Assembly (NCBI GenBank): GCA_938034875.1
Contig: CALHND010000002.1
Coordinates: forward strand, 288,021 to 352,020
Direction of reading: 5' to 3'
Source of the DNA: an uncultured Clostridia bacterium
GTDB lineage: Bacteria; Bacillota; Clostridia; Oscillospirales; Acutalibacteraceae
Length of the DNA: 64,000 nucleotides
Under the pieces are notes generated by a model that saw only the letters and a list, made by a program, of their open reading frames with translations, was not told where the DNA came from and made no database searches. The position numbers and the translations under genes are program-made. This document shows positions 27,658 through 37,779 of the stretch, piece after piece; positions within the stretch are counted from its first letter, which is position 1, and every line of letters begins with the position of its first letter.

Positions 27658-27864
27658 TTATTCCTTTGACGCGAAAAACGCGTTAAGTTTTTCTATCATT
27701 TCATCGGCAGAAACACTGTGAACTTCGCACGCTTCGCCAACGCTTTCTCCGCGTGACGCAGGGCAGCCCAGGCAGTGCATTCCCATTTCAAGAAAATATG
27801 CTCCTGTTTCTCTGTCGGCATCAAGAATATCGCCGATAAGTGTATCTTTAGTTACCTTCATCAT
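27658..27864 (-). CDS. DUF1858 small redox-type protein
   Basis: A 68-residue protein with the DUF1858 signature GMHCLGCPASRGESVGEACEVH, in which a CxxC pair and a third Cys are preserved (read as MHCLGCPAS then EACEVH). Such domains are linked to Fe-S or hybrid-cluster chemistry, but the role is unproven. The ATG at 27864 has GGAG six bases upstream, inside the ftsH end; the genes overlap by 17 bases. Confidence 0.88.
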   Translation of the reverse strand: MMKVTKDTLIGDILDADRETGAYFLEMGMHCLGCPASRGESVGEACEVHSVSADEMIEKLNAFFASKE

Positions 27865-29725
27865 TATTTGTCTCCTCAAGCACCGACATTTCGCCGGTCA
27901 TAATCTTTTTAAACTCTGCCCCGTCCATTTTTTCATGGTCAAAGAGGTATTTTGCAACAGCATCAAGCTTGTCTCTGTTGTCAGTCAGTATCTTTTCACC
28001 GCGTTTGTATGCTGCATCAATCATCTTGTAAACCTCTGCATCGATTTTGGCGGCAACTTCCTGCGAACAGTTGTTGGTGTGGCCGTAATCTCTGCCGAGG
28101 AACACTTCGTCATTTTTATTACCGTACAGAATCGGTCCAAGCTCACCGCTCATACCGAATTTAACTACCATGTCTTTTGCAGTCTGGGTTGCGCGTTCAA
28201 TATCATTTGCAGCACCTGTTGAAACATCGCCGAAAACGATTGACTCTGCAATTCGACCGCCGAGGAGCATAACAAGCTCCTCCTCCATCTCGCTCTTATA
28301 GCGTGAGAATTTATCCTCGCTGGGCAGCGAAATGGTCATGCCAAGTGCTCTTCCTCGCGGAATAATGGTAATCTGGTGAATATCATCCTGTGTCGGCAAA
28401 AAGTAACCGGTAATAGCGTGTCCTGCCTCGTGATAGGCGGTGTTCATTTTTTCTTTATCTTTCAATATCCAGCTCTTCTTTTCAGTGCCGGCTATAACCT
28501 TAATTGTTGATTCCTCGATGTCTTCCTCGGTGATAGCTTTCTGTCCCTTGCGCACTGCAAGCAGAGCTGCCTCATTAAGCAAATTTTCAAGGTCTGCACC
28601 GGTAAATCCCGCAGTAGCTTTTGCAATAGTCTTTAAGCTAACATCGGGGCCAAGCGGCTTTCCTCTTGCATGAACTTTAAGAATTTCTTCTCTTCCCTTG
28701 GCATCGGGATAGTTTACAGTAATTTGACGGTCGAAACGACCCGGTCGCAGAAGTGCCTTATCCAGAATGTCAGGGCGGTTAGTAGCTGCAATGATGATGA
28801 CACCTTGATTTACACCAAATCCGTCCATTTCGACAAGCAACTGGTTAAGTGTCTGCTCGCGTTCATCGTGACCTCCGCCAAGACCTGCGCCTCTCTGGCG
28901 ACCAACGGCATCGATTTCGTCAATGAAAACGATTGCAGGTGCACTCTTCTTTGCCTGTTCAAACAGGTCACGAACACGTGATGCACCAACACCGACAAAC
29001 ATTTCAACAAAGTCAGAACCCGAAATGGAGAAAAACGGTACTCCAGCTTCACCTGCAACAGCACGTGCAAGCAGGGTTTTACCCGTTCCCGGAGGGCCCA
29101 CTAAAAGTACGCCCTTTGGTATACGGGCGCCCATGTCGTTAAACTTTTTAGGATTTTTAAGAAACTCAACTATTTCTTCAAGCTCAGCCTTTTCCTCGTC
29201 GGCACCGGCAACGTCGGTGAATAAGGTATTTCTACCTTCTTCGGTCAGCTTTTTAGCCTTTACCTTGCCAAAGCCCATTGCGTTGTCGCCGCCCATTACC
29301 TTGCCCATGCGCTTTGACATGAAAGCAAAGAAAGCTATGAGCAGTCCAATGGTCAGAAGCGTCGGTAAAAAGGAAATCAGCCATGATCCCTCGTTTCCGG
29401 GAACATAGTTGTAATCTATTTTATCGGCAGGTGCGGCTGTTTTGTTATGCTCTACAATATACTCGTTTATATCATTGTAGAATATATCCGAGCTTGGAAC
29501 TGTGTATTTGTATGTTTTATTGTCCGAGCGCTGCGTATAAGTCAGCTCACGAGAGGTAATATTGAGCTCGAAATCGGATATTTCATTATTGTAGAACTTT
29601 TCAACAACTGCCGAATATTTTGCGCTATCCACTGTTTCGTTAAGCTTTATCATTACGAAAACGCTGACGAAAATCAGTATGGGAATTAAAATAAGCAGCA
29701 GTACATTGCGTACATTTTTCTTCAA
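27848..29725 (-). CDS. ftsH: ATP-dependent zinc metalloprotease FtsH (TTG start)
   Basis: A 625-residue membrane AAA protease degrading membrane and regulatory proteins. Two transmembrane helices (about residues 5-25 and 110-130) flank an extracytoplasmic domain. The AAA module has GPPGTGKTLLARAVAG, VFIDEIDAVGR and the SRH, and the peptidase has the zinc motif HEAGH. The AAGGAG site directly abuts the ATG at 29734, so the TTG at 29725, nine bases further on, is the better start. It lies 29 bases after hpt; tilS-hpt-ftsH is a conserved order. Confidence 0.95.
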   Translation of the reverse strand: MKKNVRNVLLLILIPILIFVSVFVMIKLNETVDSAKYSAVVEKFYNNEISDFELNITSRELTYTQRSDNKTYKYTVPSSDIFYNDINEYIVEHNKTAAPADKIDYNYVPGNEGSWLISFLPTLLTIGLLIAFFAFMSKRMGKVMGGDNAMGFGKVKAKKLTEEGRNTLFTDVAGADEEKAELEEIVEFLKNPKKFNDMGARIPKGVLLVGPPGTGKTLLARAVAGEAGVPFFSISGSDFVEMFVGVGASRVRDLFEQAKKSAPAIVFIDEIDAVGRQRGAGLGGGHDEREQTLNQLLVEMDGFGVNQGVIIIAATNRPDILDKALLRPGRFDRQITVNYPDAKGREEILKVHARGKPLGPDVSLKTIAKATAGFTGADLENLLNEAALLAVRKGQKAITEEDIEESTIKVIAGTEKKSWILKDKEKMNTAYHEAGHAITGYFLPTQDDIHQITIIPRGRALGMTISLPSEDKFSRYKSEMEEELVMLLGGRIAESIVFGDVSTGAANDIERATQTAKDMVVKFGMSGELGPILYGNKNDEVFLGRDYGHTNNCSQEVAAKIDAEVYKMIDAAYKRGEKILTDNRDKLDAVAKYLFDHEKMDGAEFKKIMTGEMSVLEETNNDEGN

Positions 29726-29754
29726 AAAAAGCATCTCCTTATATAGGTTTTATA

Positions 29755-30300
29755 TTAATCAATCTTTTCGTATACCGACGGCTTGAGCACGCCGAGGTAA
29801 GGAAGATTGCGGTATTTTTCATCATAATCAAGGCCGTAGCCCACAACAAATTCATCGGGGACAATAGCACCGACATAATCGGCGGCTATATTGGCTTCGC
29901 GACGCGCCGGTTTGTCCAGGAATGTGCATATTTTTACGCTGTTAGGGTTGCGTGTAAGAAGCATTTCCTTTACATTGCTGAGGGTTTTGCCGGAATCCAA
30001 AATATCTTCAACAAGCAACAGGTCATATCCCTTTAAATCAATGTCGAGGTCTTTTATGATTTTAACTCTGCCCGAGCTTTCTGTGCTGGAACCGTAGGAT
30101 GACACACACATAAAATCTATGCGGCAATGAATGTCAATAGCACGCATGAGATCAGCCATGAAAACGACCGCGCCTTTTAAAATACTTACCATTAGCAAAT
30201 TCTTATCCTTATAGTCTTTGCTGATTTGCTGTCCTAAATTCGCAATAATGTTTGCAATTTCACTTTCTGAAAGGAGTATTTCTTTAATATCTTCCCTCAT
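29755..30300 (-). CDS. hpt: hypoxanthine phosphoribosyltransferase
   Basis: A 181-residue purine-salvage enzyme that joins hypoxanthine or guanine to PRPP. It shows the flexible loop region MCVSSYGSSTESSG and the PRPP motif LLLVEDILDSGKTL. The ATG overlaps the stop of tilS by four bases (ATGA), so translation is coupled. The tilS-hpt-ftsH arrangement matches Bacillus. Confidence 0.95.
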   Translation of the reverse strand: MREDIKEILLSESEIANIIANLGQQISKDYKDKNLLMVSILKGAVVFMADLMRAIDIHCRIDFMCVSSYGSSTESSGRVKIIKDLDIDLKGYDLLLVEDILDSGKTLSNVKEMLLTRNPNSVKICTFLDKPARREANIAADYVGAIVPDEFVVGYGLDYDEKYRNLPYLGVLKPSVYEKID

Positions 30301-31625
30301 ATACGTTCAACCCCCGAAAAAATCAAAATTTTGTTTGTGTTTTCATTAACTGCAACTCGGCTGTCACAGCCTATTCCCAAAATGCAGATCACTCCGTTGT
30401 CATCTGCTAAAAGGGGCAAGCTGTCACGCTTTTCTTGCGGTATTTTCAGCTCGCAAAGCAGCTTTTTGAGGCTTTTTCGCGGGCGTTTGATTAGTTTTAT
30501 GCTGTCTCCGGCCTTTCGTGTGCGGAGAATCGGGTTACCATCAATTTTATCATAATCGACTGCATTAATTGCTAACGATTTATTAACATTTGAATGGTCT
30601 AAAAGCTCGGTTTTTACCGTATACTGTCCAAATTTGACGGTTTTGTTAATAAACTCGCAACATGGTGTTGCAACGCTTTTTTTGTCAGAATTTTCTCGAT
30701 AAATTATAAAACAGCCGTTGCTCACTTCTGCAAAAAATCCGCCCGAAAGCTGACTTTTCCCTGTACCTTTGCGAATAATATTGCACATCAGTTCTGTATG
30801 CACACTGTCAGCTATACTTCCCGTGACCTGCTCAGAAATCAGCTGAACGGCACGAGGTAATAATGCACGGTGCAAATCAGCAAGCTTTTTACAATCATAT
30901 CCATTGTCTGACTTTGCCGACATGACAGCGTCGTTTGCCAAACTCGCAATAAGATTATCGGCATCGCGCATCGCTGAAGTAAATCGGCTGATGCCACTGT
31001 CTACCGACGGATTAATTTCACGCATAACGGGTACTATTCCGTGCCTGATGCGATTCCGTGTGTAGTCATCGGTCAAGTTTGTGCTGTCGGTAACAAAATC
31101 AAGTTGGTTTTGCTCGCAGTAGCGTTCAATATCTAGCCGTGAGCACATGATAAGCGGTCGAATGATGTTATCACGCACCGGCGGAATACCACACGCTCCC
31201 TTTATTCCTGCGCCGCGGGTTATATTAAAAATTACCGTTTCAAGATTGTCGTCGGCTGTGTGTGCAGTTGCAATTTTGCCGTTTGCGCACCGTGATAAAA
31301 AGTCATATCTTACTCGGCGAGCACATTCTTCACAGCTTTCGCCCGGTTGCTGCAGCGATTTTATATCAAAACGGCCAACCGATAGCGGCACTTCCATTCG
31401 CGCGCACATTTCTCGTACAAATTGCTCATCACGGTCAGACTCTTCACCGCGCAACATGTGATTTACATGGGCGGCAGACACCTCTATACCGTATTTTTCT
31501 CTCAATTTGAGCATCGCATGAAGAAGCGCGGTTGAATCGGCACCACCGGACAATGCAACGGTGACTTTGTCACCATTTTTAAGCATATTACAGCGTTTAA
31601 CCGCCGATTCAAGCTTATTCAACAT
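30297..31625 (-). CDS. tilS: tRNA(Ile)-lysidine synthetase
   Basis: A 442-residue enzyme that modifies C34 of the CAU-anticodon tRNA-Ile to lysidine. The PP-loop ALSGGADSTALLHAM lies near residue 23, with the HxxN-type AAHVNHMLRGEESDRDE and TAHTADDNLET motifs, and the C-terminal domain holds RKAGDSIKLIKRPRKSLKKLL. The start is the ATG at 31625 (MLNKLESAVKRC), with GGTGG upstream; a longer reading would lie in dnaB. It overlaps the end of dnaB by 11 bases. Confidence 0.94.
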   Translation of the reverse strand: MLNKLESAVKRCNMLKNGDKVTVALSGGADSTALLHAMLKLREKYGIEVSAAHVNHMLRGEESDRDEQFVREMCARMEVPLSVGRFDIKSLQQPGESCEECARRVRYDFLSRCANGKIATAHTADDNLETVIFNITRGAGIKGACGIPPVRDNIIRPLIMCSRLDIERYCEQNQLDFVTDSTNLTDDYTRNRIRHGIVPVMREINPSVDSGISRFTSAMRDADNLIASLANDAVMSAKSDNGYDCKKLADLHRALLPRAVQLISEQVTGSIADSVHTELMCNIIRKGTGKSQLSGGFFAEVSNGCFIIYRENSDKKSVATPCCEFINKTVKFGQYTVKTELLDHSNVNKSLAINAVDYDKIDGNPILRTRKAGDSIKLIKRPRKSLKKLLCELKIPQEKRDSLPLLADDNGVICILGIGCDSRVAVNENTNKILIFSGVERI

Positions 31626-32991
31626 TTTTAGCCACCGAGGTAAACCGAGTGTACTGGCCATCCCAGTAAAGTGGCACATCACCTGTGCGGCCGTGACGGT
31701 TTTTCGCCACTATGCATATAGCTTTATGCTCGTCTGTGTGCTGTTCAGGGTCGTCCTTTTCGGTGTCATAGTAGTGTTCGCGGTAAAGGAAAAGTACGAT
31801 ATCGGCATCCTGCTCGATAGAACCCGAGTCTCTAAGACTTGAAAGTGACGGGCGGTGGCTCTTTTTATCTGTACCCTCTCCACCACGGTTGAGCTGTGCT
31901 GCACATATAATTGGAACATTAAGTTCTTTTGCCATATTTTTAAGATTTTGAGTAATATCTCCGACTATCTGCGCCTGATTGTCTGTTTTTTTCGTTGAAC
32001 TCATAAGTCCCAGATAATCGATTATAACAAGATCAACTTGAGGCATACGGCGCAATTTCGCCTTCATCTCGTTTACGGTAATTCGAGTTGTTTGGTCAAC
32101 ATAAATTTCTGCCTTTGACAAAATCTCGGTTGCTTGAACAAGGTTTGTCCATTCACTGCCCTCGATTTTGCCGGTGCGCAGCTTTTCGCTCGCTATGCAA
32201 GCCTCTGATGACAGCAGGCGCTGTGCAAGCTGATCGCGTGTCATTTCAAGCGAGAAAAAGCAGACTGTTTTGCGTTCTTTAATTGCTACATGGCGTGCAA
32301 TATTCAGTGCAAAACTGGTTTTACCCATACCAGGACGAGCACCCAAAATGATAAGGTCGCTTTTATTTAGTCCGGTAAGCATATCGTCAAGTGCGTTAAT
32401 ACCGCACGGGATACCAATATAATCGCCGCGTGTTTCTTCGTCATTCAATCGGTCAATTCGGTAAATAGTCTCATTGCGCAGTACGTCGCGAATGTGTACC
32501 AGACCTGACGATTCTCTACCTTTGCGAATATCATAAATATTTTGCTCGGCACGTTCAATAAGTTGTCCCGAACTGCCTACACCGTCTTCAATGTCGGCAA
32601 CAATGCGTTGCGCCGTTTGCATTAAAGAACGAGAGTAGTATTTATCCTTTACAATGTCAACGTAAGCGTCCAGATTGGCAGCCGAGGGCACCATTTGCAC
32701 AAGCTGAGTGATGTACGCTTTCCCTCCTGCATCGTCGTAAACGCCACGTGCCTTAAGTTCATTTAAAACGGTAACCGGGTCAATAGTTTTATTGAGCAAA
32801 TACATATCGCTGAGCACATTGTATATAGCCTGATGCTGCTGTATGTAAAAATGTTCGGTCTTTATATTTCCGCTTAGTTTGTCCATGCTTTCGGGCGCAA
32901 TAAGCACAGAGCCCAGAACCGACTGTTCCGCCTCTGCGCTGAATGGTGTCATATGTCCGCCAAGCAAATCAAAAGTTTTATTGTCAGCCAT
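31615..32991 (-). CDS. dnaB: replicative DNA helicase DnaB
   Basis: A 458-residue hexameric fork helicase (DnaB/DnaC type). The N-terminal primase-interacting domain begins PFSAEAEQSVLGSVLI. The RecA-like motor has Walker A GARPGMGKTSFALNIA, CFFSLEM, and Walker B with VIIDYLGLM, and the arginine-finger region lies near LRDSGSIEQDADIVLFLYR. A GAGGT site precedes the ATG. The gdpP-rplI-dnaB order is the classical Firmicutes cluster. Confidence 0.97.
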   Translation of the reverse strand: MADNKTFDLLGGHMTPFSAEAEQSVLGSVLIAPESMDKLSGNIKTEHFYIQQHQAIYNVLSDMYLLNKTIDPVTVLNELKARGVYDDAGGKAYITQLVQMVPSAANLDAYVDIVKDKYYSRSLMQTAQRIVADIEDGVGSSGQLIERAEQNIYDIRKGRESSGLVHIRDVLRNETIYRIDRLNDEETRGDYIGIPCGINALDDMLTGLNKSDLIILGARPGMGKTSFALNIARHVAIKERKTVCFFSLEMTRDQLAQRLLSSEACIASEKLRTGKIEGSEWTNLVQATEILSKAEIYVDQTTRITVNEMKAKLRRMPQVDLVIIDYLGLMSSTKKTDNQAQIVGDITQNLKNMAKELNVPIICAAQLNRGGEGTDKKSHRPSLSSLRDSGSIEQDADIVLFLYREHYYDTEKDDPEQHTDEHKAICIVAKNRHGRTGDVPLYWDGQYTRFTSVAKNVE

Positions 32992-33022
32992 GTTTAACCT
33001 CTAATATAAAATATGTTTTTAA

Positions 33023-33469
33023 TTATTCAGAAACCTTTATGCTTACTGTTACTTTTGCTGCAATTCCGTTATATAGCTTTATATCAGCTGAATAATCTCC
33101 TGCCGCCTTTATATCATTAACTGATATCTTTCTGCGGTCAACATTAGCGGATAACTGCTTATTTATCTCATCGGCAATTTCCTTTGAAGTTATTGAACCG
33201 TAGAGTTTTCCTGAAGCGCCTGCCTTTGCATTAATTATAACTGTTTTTCCGTTTATTTTATCGCAAATGGCCTGTGCTGCCTTTTTCTCTTCGGCAATAT
33301 GAAACGCCTTTGCTTCTTCACGATTTTTAAGTTCGGTCATTGCCTGAGCATCGGCATTTATAGCTAAGTTGCGAGGAAAAAGAAAGTTGCGTGCGTATCC
33401 GTCGGAAACAGAAACCATTTCTCCCTTTTTTCCTTTGCCTTTAACATCAGCAGTAAGTATAACCTTCAT
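33023..33469 (-). CDS. rplI: 50S ribosomal protein L9
   Basis: A 148-residue L9 with the N-terminal domain MKVILTADVKGKGKKGEMVSVSDGYARNFLFPRNLAI, a connecting helix (about residues 41-75) and a C-terminal domain (GKLYGSITSKEIADEI). L9 binds 23S rRNA at the L1 stalk base and helps frame maintenance. It has a good AGGAGT site and short gaps on both sides (22 and 31 bases) within the gdpP-rplI-dnaB run. Confidence 0.97.
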   Translation of the reverse strand: MKVILTADVKGKGKKGEMVSVSDGYARNFLFPRNLAINADAQAMTELKNREEAKAFHIAEEKKAAQAICDKINGKTVIINAKAGASGKLYGSITSKEIADEINKQLSANVDRRKISVNDIKAAGDYSADIKLYNGIAAKVTVSIKVSE

Positions 33470-33491
33470 ATTTATTCACTCCTAAAGATGA

Positions 33492-35432
33492 TTATTTTTG
33501 CTCTTCACGGTATTTGTCGATGGCCGCTGCCAACTTTCTGACCGTGTCATCCATGGTGTAGCCGGAAATTTGTGCCGCTGCCATGGTAATATGCCCGCCG
33601 CCGCCAAGTGTCTCCATAATCAGCTGGACATTCACTTTACCGAATGAGCGTGCAGATATATTTATAACTTCGCCTGACTTAAACAGGACAAATGAAGCAT
33701 TTACTCCGCTTATACTTAGCATTTCGTCGGCTGCCTGCGCTGCTGCAATTCGCACATCCTTGTCGGTTGAGTTGGTGCACGAAATGGCACAGTCGCCGTA
33801 AACATGAGAATCAGCAATAATTGCTGCGCGCTCCTTGTACACATTAAATCCGCTTTTAAAAAAGCCTTTGACGGTGACAGTTGATGCACCGCAACCTCGT
33901 AAAAAAGCTGACGCTTCAAATGTGCGCACGCCCGAATGAAGCACGAAATTGCGTGTATCAAGCATGATGCCTGAAAGCAGTGCTTCCGCCTCGACCTTAC
34001 TTATTCGCGGCTGAATGTACTGTATCAGCTCGCTGACCAATTCACATGTAGACGAAGCGTAAGGATCGTGGTAAAAAATGACCGCATTATCAATGTAGTC
34101 CACCGTTTTGCGATGGTGGTCAATGATAACTGCCACCTGACATGCATCATAAAGATCAGGATAGTCAAGAAAACTGCGCCGATGAGTGTCACAAATAATA
34201 ATCAGTGTCTTTTTTGTAACAAGAAGCATTGCCTCGTCAGCAGTAATTACGCAATCGGAATAACCGTTTTGTTCAACATAATCAATGAGCTGTGTACATA
34301 GTGCTTTTTCACGATTAACAACAACATTTACCGGTTTTCCCAGCGCTTTGATTGCACTGTACATACCAAAGCAGGAGCCAAAACTGTCCAGGTCAGCATA
34401 TTGGTGTCCCATAAGCAGAACATTTTCACTGCCATCCACCAATTCTTTGAGTGCGGCGGCTACAATTCTGGTGCGTACACGGGTACGCTTTGACGAAGTA
34501 GACGACGCACCACCGAAAAATTCATAATCATCATCGGTTTTTACTGCCGCCTGATCTCCACCACGACCAAGTGCCATGTCAAGAGACTGGCGTGCAATAT
34601 CTGCACATTCAAGCACGCTTTCGCTGCCATGGCCGACACCGATGGACAGGGTTGCATGACCGCGTTCGCCGAAATCGAGTGCTCTCACCTGTTTTAGCAG
34701 GTCGAAGCGCTCGCTCATAGCTATAGTGAGATAATATTCATCGGTAACAAGTAAATAATTGTCTCCTTCAAGCTTGTAGTACATGCAATCAAGCTTGCTG
34801 GCGTAATCCTCAATTTGTTTGCTGATAACCGACACGATTTCTGCCTTTTCACTGTCTCGCGCGCCGCGTTGCAGCTCTTCAAGATTATCAATTGTTATAA
34901 GCATAACAACAGGAAGACTGTCATTGTAGCGTTTTACAAGATTTTCATACTCTGTCGTGTCGACAAAGTAGCACATCGTTCCTCCGCCGTTAATATCTGA
35001 TGCGTAAATGCGGTACGAGCCCGTTGCAATCTCAATTTCGCAATAGCCATCTCGAGCACAACTGATTTGCTCCGGCGTTATAATTACATCACAGCCGCAG
35101 CCGTAAACATCACGCCCTAATAAAATTGTTGAGCGGAAAGCGGCATTGTACCAGACGATTTCGTCGCCGTTTACCGCAAGCGCAGGTATACCCAGCTTTT
35201 CCATAAGCTGGGATTTGGCGTCGCTTTGTGTTTCAATATTTAAAACAAAGTTGCGAAGCTGTTTTTGTCTGGTGAAATATATAAATGTAAAAATTCCTGA
35301 GCAGGCAATTGAGAGTATCAGACCGACAAATCCTATTATAATATTATACATCCCGACTAAAAGCGACAATAAAATTGTACAAGCCACCAGTATTCCGGAA
35401 GATATGATAAAAGAATGTCTAATCTGTTTCAT
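33492..35432 (-). CDS. gdpP: c-di-AMP phosphodiesterase GdpP (YybT type)
   Basis: A 646-residue membrane enzyme hydrolysing c-di-AMP. Two N-terminal helices (about residues 8-50) precede a degenerate PAS domain (about 75-130) and a degenerate GGDEF domain (about 170-300). The catalytic DHH domain has GHQYADLDSFGS, IICDTHRRSF and IIDHHRKTVDY, and a DHHA1 domain ends with GGGGHITMAAAQ. The order and length match GdpP. It is 43 bases after rnjA and 22 before rplI. Confidence 0.95.
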   Translation of the reverse strand: MKQIRHSFIISSGILVACTILLSLLVGMYNIIIGFVGLILSIACSGIFTFIYFTRQKQLRNFVLNIETQSDAKSQLMEKLGIPALAVNGDEIVWYNAAFRSTILLGRDVYGCGCDVIITPEQISCARDGYCEIEIATGSYRIYASDINGGGTMCYFVDTTEYENLVKRYNDSLPVVMLITIDNLEELQRGARDSEKAEIVSVISKQIEDYASKLDCMYYKLEGDNYLLVTDEYYLTIAMSERFDLLKQVRALDFGERGHATLSIGVGHGSESVLECADIARQSLDMALGRGGDQAAVKTDDDYEFFGGASSTSSKRTRVRTRIVAAALKELVDGSENVLLMGHQYADLDSFGSCFGMYSAIKALGKPVNVVVNREKALCTQLIDYVEQNGYSDCVITADEAMLLVTKKTLIIICDTHRRSFLDYPDLYDACQVAVIIDHHRKTVDYIDNAVIFYHDPYASSTCELVSELIQYIQPRISKVEAEALLSGIMLDTRNFVLHSGVRTFEASAFLRGCGASTVTVKGFFKSGFNVYKERAAIIADSHVYGDCAISCTNSTDKDVRIAAAQAADEMLSISGVNASFVLFKSGEVINISARSFGKVNVQLIMETLGGGGHITMAAAQISGYTMDDTVRKLAAAIDKYREEQK

Positions 35433-35475
35433 ACCACACGACTGCCTCCCTTATATCAATAACTGCAATTGTTTT

Positions 35476-37413
35476 TTATATCTCCATTATAATCGGTAAT
35501 ATCATCGGTGATCGCTTTGTCTGTTCATACAGATAACGTGACAAATCATCACGCACCTTTTGCTTTATGGTCGCCCAGTCTCTGCCTTGATATGAGTCGA
35601 GCACACCACAAACCACCTTTTTTGCGTCGATGATAAGCTGTTCCGCCTCACGAACATAAACAAATCCGCGTGTAACTATATCGGGTCCGGCTAAAACATC
35701 GCCCGATGCACTGTCAATAGTCATAACTACCGCAATCAGTCCATCCTCGGCCAGATGCTTTCTGTCTTTTAGTACAATATTACCTACATCGCCGACACCG
35801 TAGCCGTCAACGAGCATTCTGCCCGACGGTACAGCTCCCACAATTTTTACGCCGTTTTCGGTAACTTCTACAACACTGCCTATGTGGGCAATGACAATAT
35901 TCTTTTTATCCATGCCTATCGACTGGGCGAGTTTTGCATTTTTAACCAAATGCTTGTATTCGCCGTGGAGAGGCATATAATACTGCGGCTTAGTCAACGT
36001 TTGTATTAGCTTAATTTCGTCGGCGCAGGCGTGACCGGATACGTGTACATCATACATACGCTCGTATATTACCTCAGCGCCCAGCTTCATCAGTTCGTTA
36101 ACTACACGCGATACGGTTTTTTCATTACCCGGAATTGGTGTAGCCGAAATGATAATAAGGTCGCTCGGTCCTACATCCACCTTGCGGTGATCTGAAAATG
36201 CCATTCGGTGAAGCGCCGACATCGGCTCTCCCTGAGAACCGGTGGTGATGATTACCAGATCTTCGGGTTTGTATCTGCGTATAAGGTCGATGTCAATAAG
36301 AACGCCCTCTGGTATATTAAGATAGCCCAGTTCGCTTGCGACCGAGACAACATTTATCATGCTGCGGCCGGACACGGCTACCTTTCGTGAGCAACGAACA
36401 GCCTCGTCAATTATTTGCTGTATGCGGTGAATGTTTGACGAGAAAGTTGCAACTATAATACGTTTATTTTGAGCCTGTGAGAATAAGTTTTGAAATGATG
36501 CACCAACAACCCTTTCGCTTGGCGTAAAGCCAGGACGCTCAGCGTTTGTAGAGTCAGCCAAAAGCATAGTAACGCCCTCTTTGCCCAGCTCACCAAAACG
36601 TGTAAGGTTGATTACATCACCGTCGATAGGTGTAGTATCAATTTTAAAATCGCCCGTGTGCACGAAAAGTCCGCCCGGACAGCGAATAGCAAATCCTACC
36701 GCATCCGGAATAGAGTGGTTGACATGAATGAATTCTACCTCAAAGCAACCTGCCTTAATGCGGTCGCCCGGATTGTAAACACGCAAATCACCTTTTATTC
36801 CGTGCTCCTTAAGCTTACCCTGGACAAGACCCAGAGTAAGACGTGTGCCATAAATGGGCACATTCATCTCTTTCAGAAGATACGGTATTCCTCCGATGTG
36901 ATCCTCGTGTCCATGAGTGATAAATAATCCTCGAATTTTGTCCTTATTTTTCACAATATAGGTAAAATCGGGGATAACAATATCAATACCCGGCAGATCA
37001 TCATCCGGAAAAGCCATACCACAGTCGACCAAAATCATATCGTCGCCGCATTCGTACAGCGTAATGTTTTTACCGATTTCTTCAAGTCCGCCAAGTGGAA
37101 TAATACGAACTGGCTGCTTTGAACTTTTTTTCTGTTTCTTTGTGTTTTTTGCATTTTTTGCCGGAGCTTTTTTGTCCTGAATTTTTTTGTTTTCAGTACT
37201 TTGAGTCGGCATTTGTTCCGCATAGGATTTTACCGGTTTTTGCCGCGTTTTTACTGTCTCATCAACAGAAATGCGACCGTAAACCGCTCCATTTTTTGTG
37301 CCTGTGTTTGTTCTCTGTCTGTTAGTTGAGTGACGCTGCTGTGTACTTTTTGTTTCGTTTGTTTTGGTGCCGTTTTCCGTACCGCTGCGTTTTTCCTCAC
37401 TGTGTTGCGCCAT
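35476..37413 (-). CDS. rnj: ribonuclease J with long disordered N-terminus
   Basis: A 645-residue metallo-beta-lactamase RNase with 5' exonuclease and endonuclease activity in mRNA decay. The enzyme proper begins about residue 100 (VRIIPLGGLEEIGKN), with the zinc motif FITHGHEDHIGG and the beta-CASP region. The first about 95 residues are Lys/Thr/Gln/Asn-rich and look disordered; family members are normally about 555 residues. The start at 37413 has AAGGAGA five bases upstream. A long leader of about 180 nt separates it from its promoter. Confidence 0.94.
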   Translation of the reverse strand: MAQHSEEKRSGTENGTKTNETKSTQQRHSTNRQRTNTGTKNGAVYGRISVDETVKTRQKPVKSYAEQMPTQSTENKKIQDKKAPAKNAKNTKKQKKSSKQPVRIIPLGGLEEIGKNITLYECGDDMILVDCGMAFPDDDLPGIDIVIPDFTYIVKNKDKIRGLFITHGHEDHIGGIPYLLKEMNVPIYGTRLTLGLVQGKLKEHGIKGDLRVYNPGDRIKAGCFEVEFIHVNHSIPDAVGFAIRCPGGLFVHTGDFKIDTTPIDGDVINLTRFGELGKEGVTMLLADSTNAERPGFTPSERVVGASFQNLFSQAQNKRIIVATFSSNIHRIQQIIDEAVRCSRKVAVSGRSMINVVSVASELGYLNIPEGVLIDIDLIRRYKPEDLVIITTGSQGEPMSALHRMAFSDHRKVDVGPSDLIIISATPIPGNEKTVSRVVNELMKLGAEVIYERMYDVHVSGHACADEIKLIQTLTKPQYYMPLHGEYKHLVKNAKLAQSIGMDKKNIVIAHIGSVVEVTENGVKIVGAVPSGRMLVDGYGVGDVGNIVLKDRKHLAEDGLIAVVMTIDSASGDVLAGPDIVTRGFVYVREAEQLIIDAKKVVCGVLDSYQGRDWATIKQKVRDDLSRYLYEQTKRSPMILPIIMEI

Positions 37414-37599
37414 AAAATTCTCCTTTTTTGTCGCTGCGCCGACCTTTTTAAATAATATACGCAGATTATGCACCCGTATGTATATGGCTCTTTTGACGCC
37501 TTAATATTCAAGCTAATCTAAAATACGCGATATTTCATATTGTGAGCATTAATAAATAAAACGGTAATAACTAAAATAATATTACCCCCAGTTTGATAT

Positions 37600-37628
37600 A
37601 TTGTACCCCACCTGAAACCCAATGTCAA
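37600..37628 (-). promoter_or_regulatory. promoter of the rnj-gdpP-rplI-dnaB run
   Basis: TTGACA, 17 bp, TACAAT on the minus strand. It predicts a 5' leader of about 180 nt before rnj; the leader contains a GGTAATA/TATTACC hairpin near its 5' end. Confidence 0.85.
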
Positions 37629-37722
37629 GAAATAGCAATCGGGCGTTTTGTTTAAAACATGCGATCCAATTTATTATTACTCGTTTTTACAGTTTTTAAT
37701 CGCATATGTTCGGTCAATTATG

Positions 37723-37751
37723 TTGCTAATAATAGAAATGTGTTGTATAAT
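37723..37751 (+). promoter_or_regulatory. promoter of the YifB-mnmA genes
   Basis: TTGCTA, 17 bp, TATAAT, placing the transcript start about 22 bases before the ATG at 37780. It is divergent from the rnj promoter. Confidence 0.8.
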
Positions 37752-37779
37752 CATAGCATTAAATTTTATGAGGTGCGCA

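Noticed and set aside
28923..29408. 161-codon plus-strand frame inside ftsH
   Set aside because: It is antisense to the conserved AAA domain and is Ser/Pro-rich, as frames opposite coding DNA tend to be.
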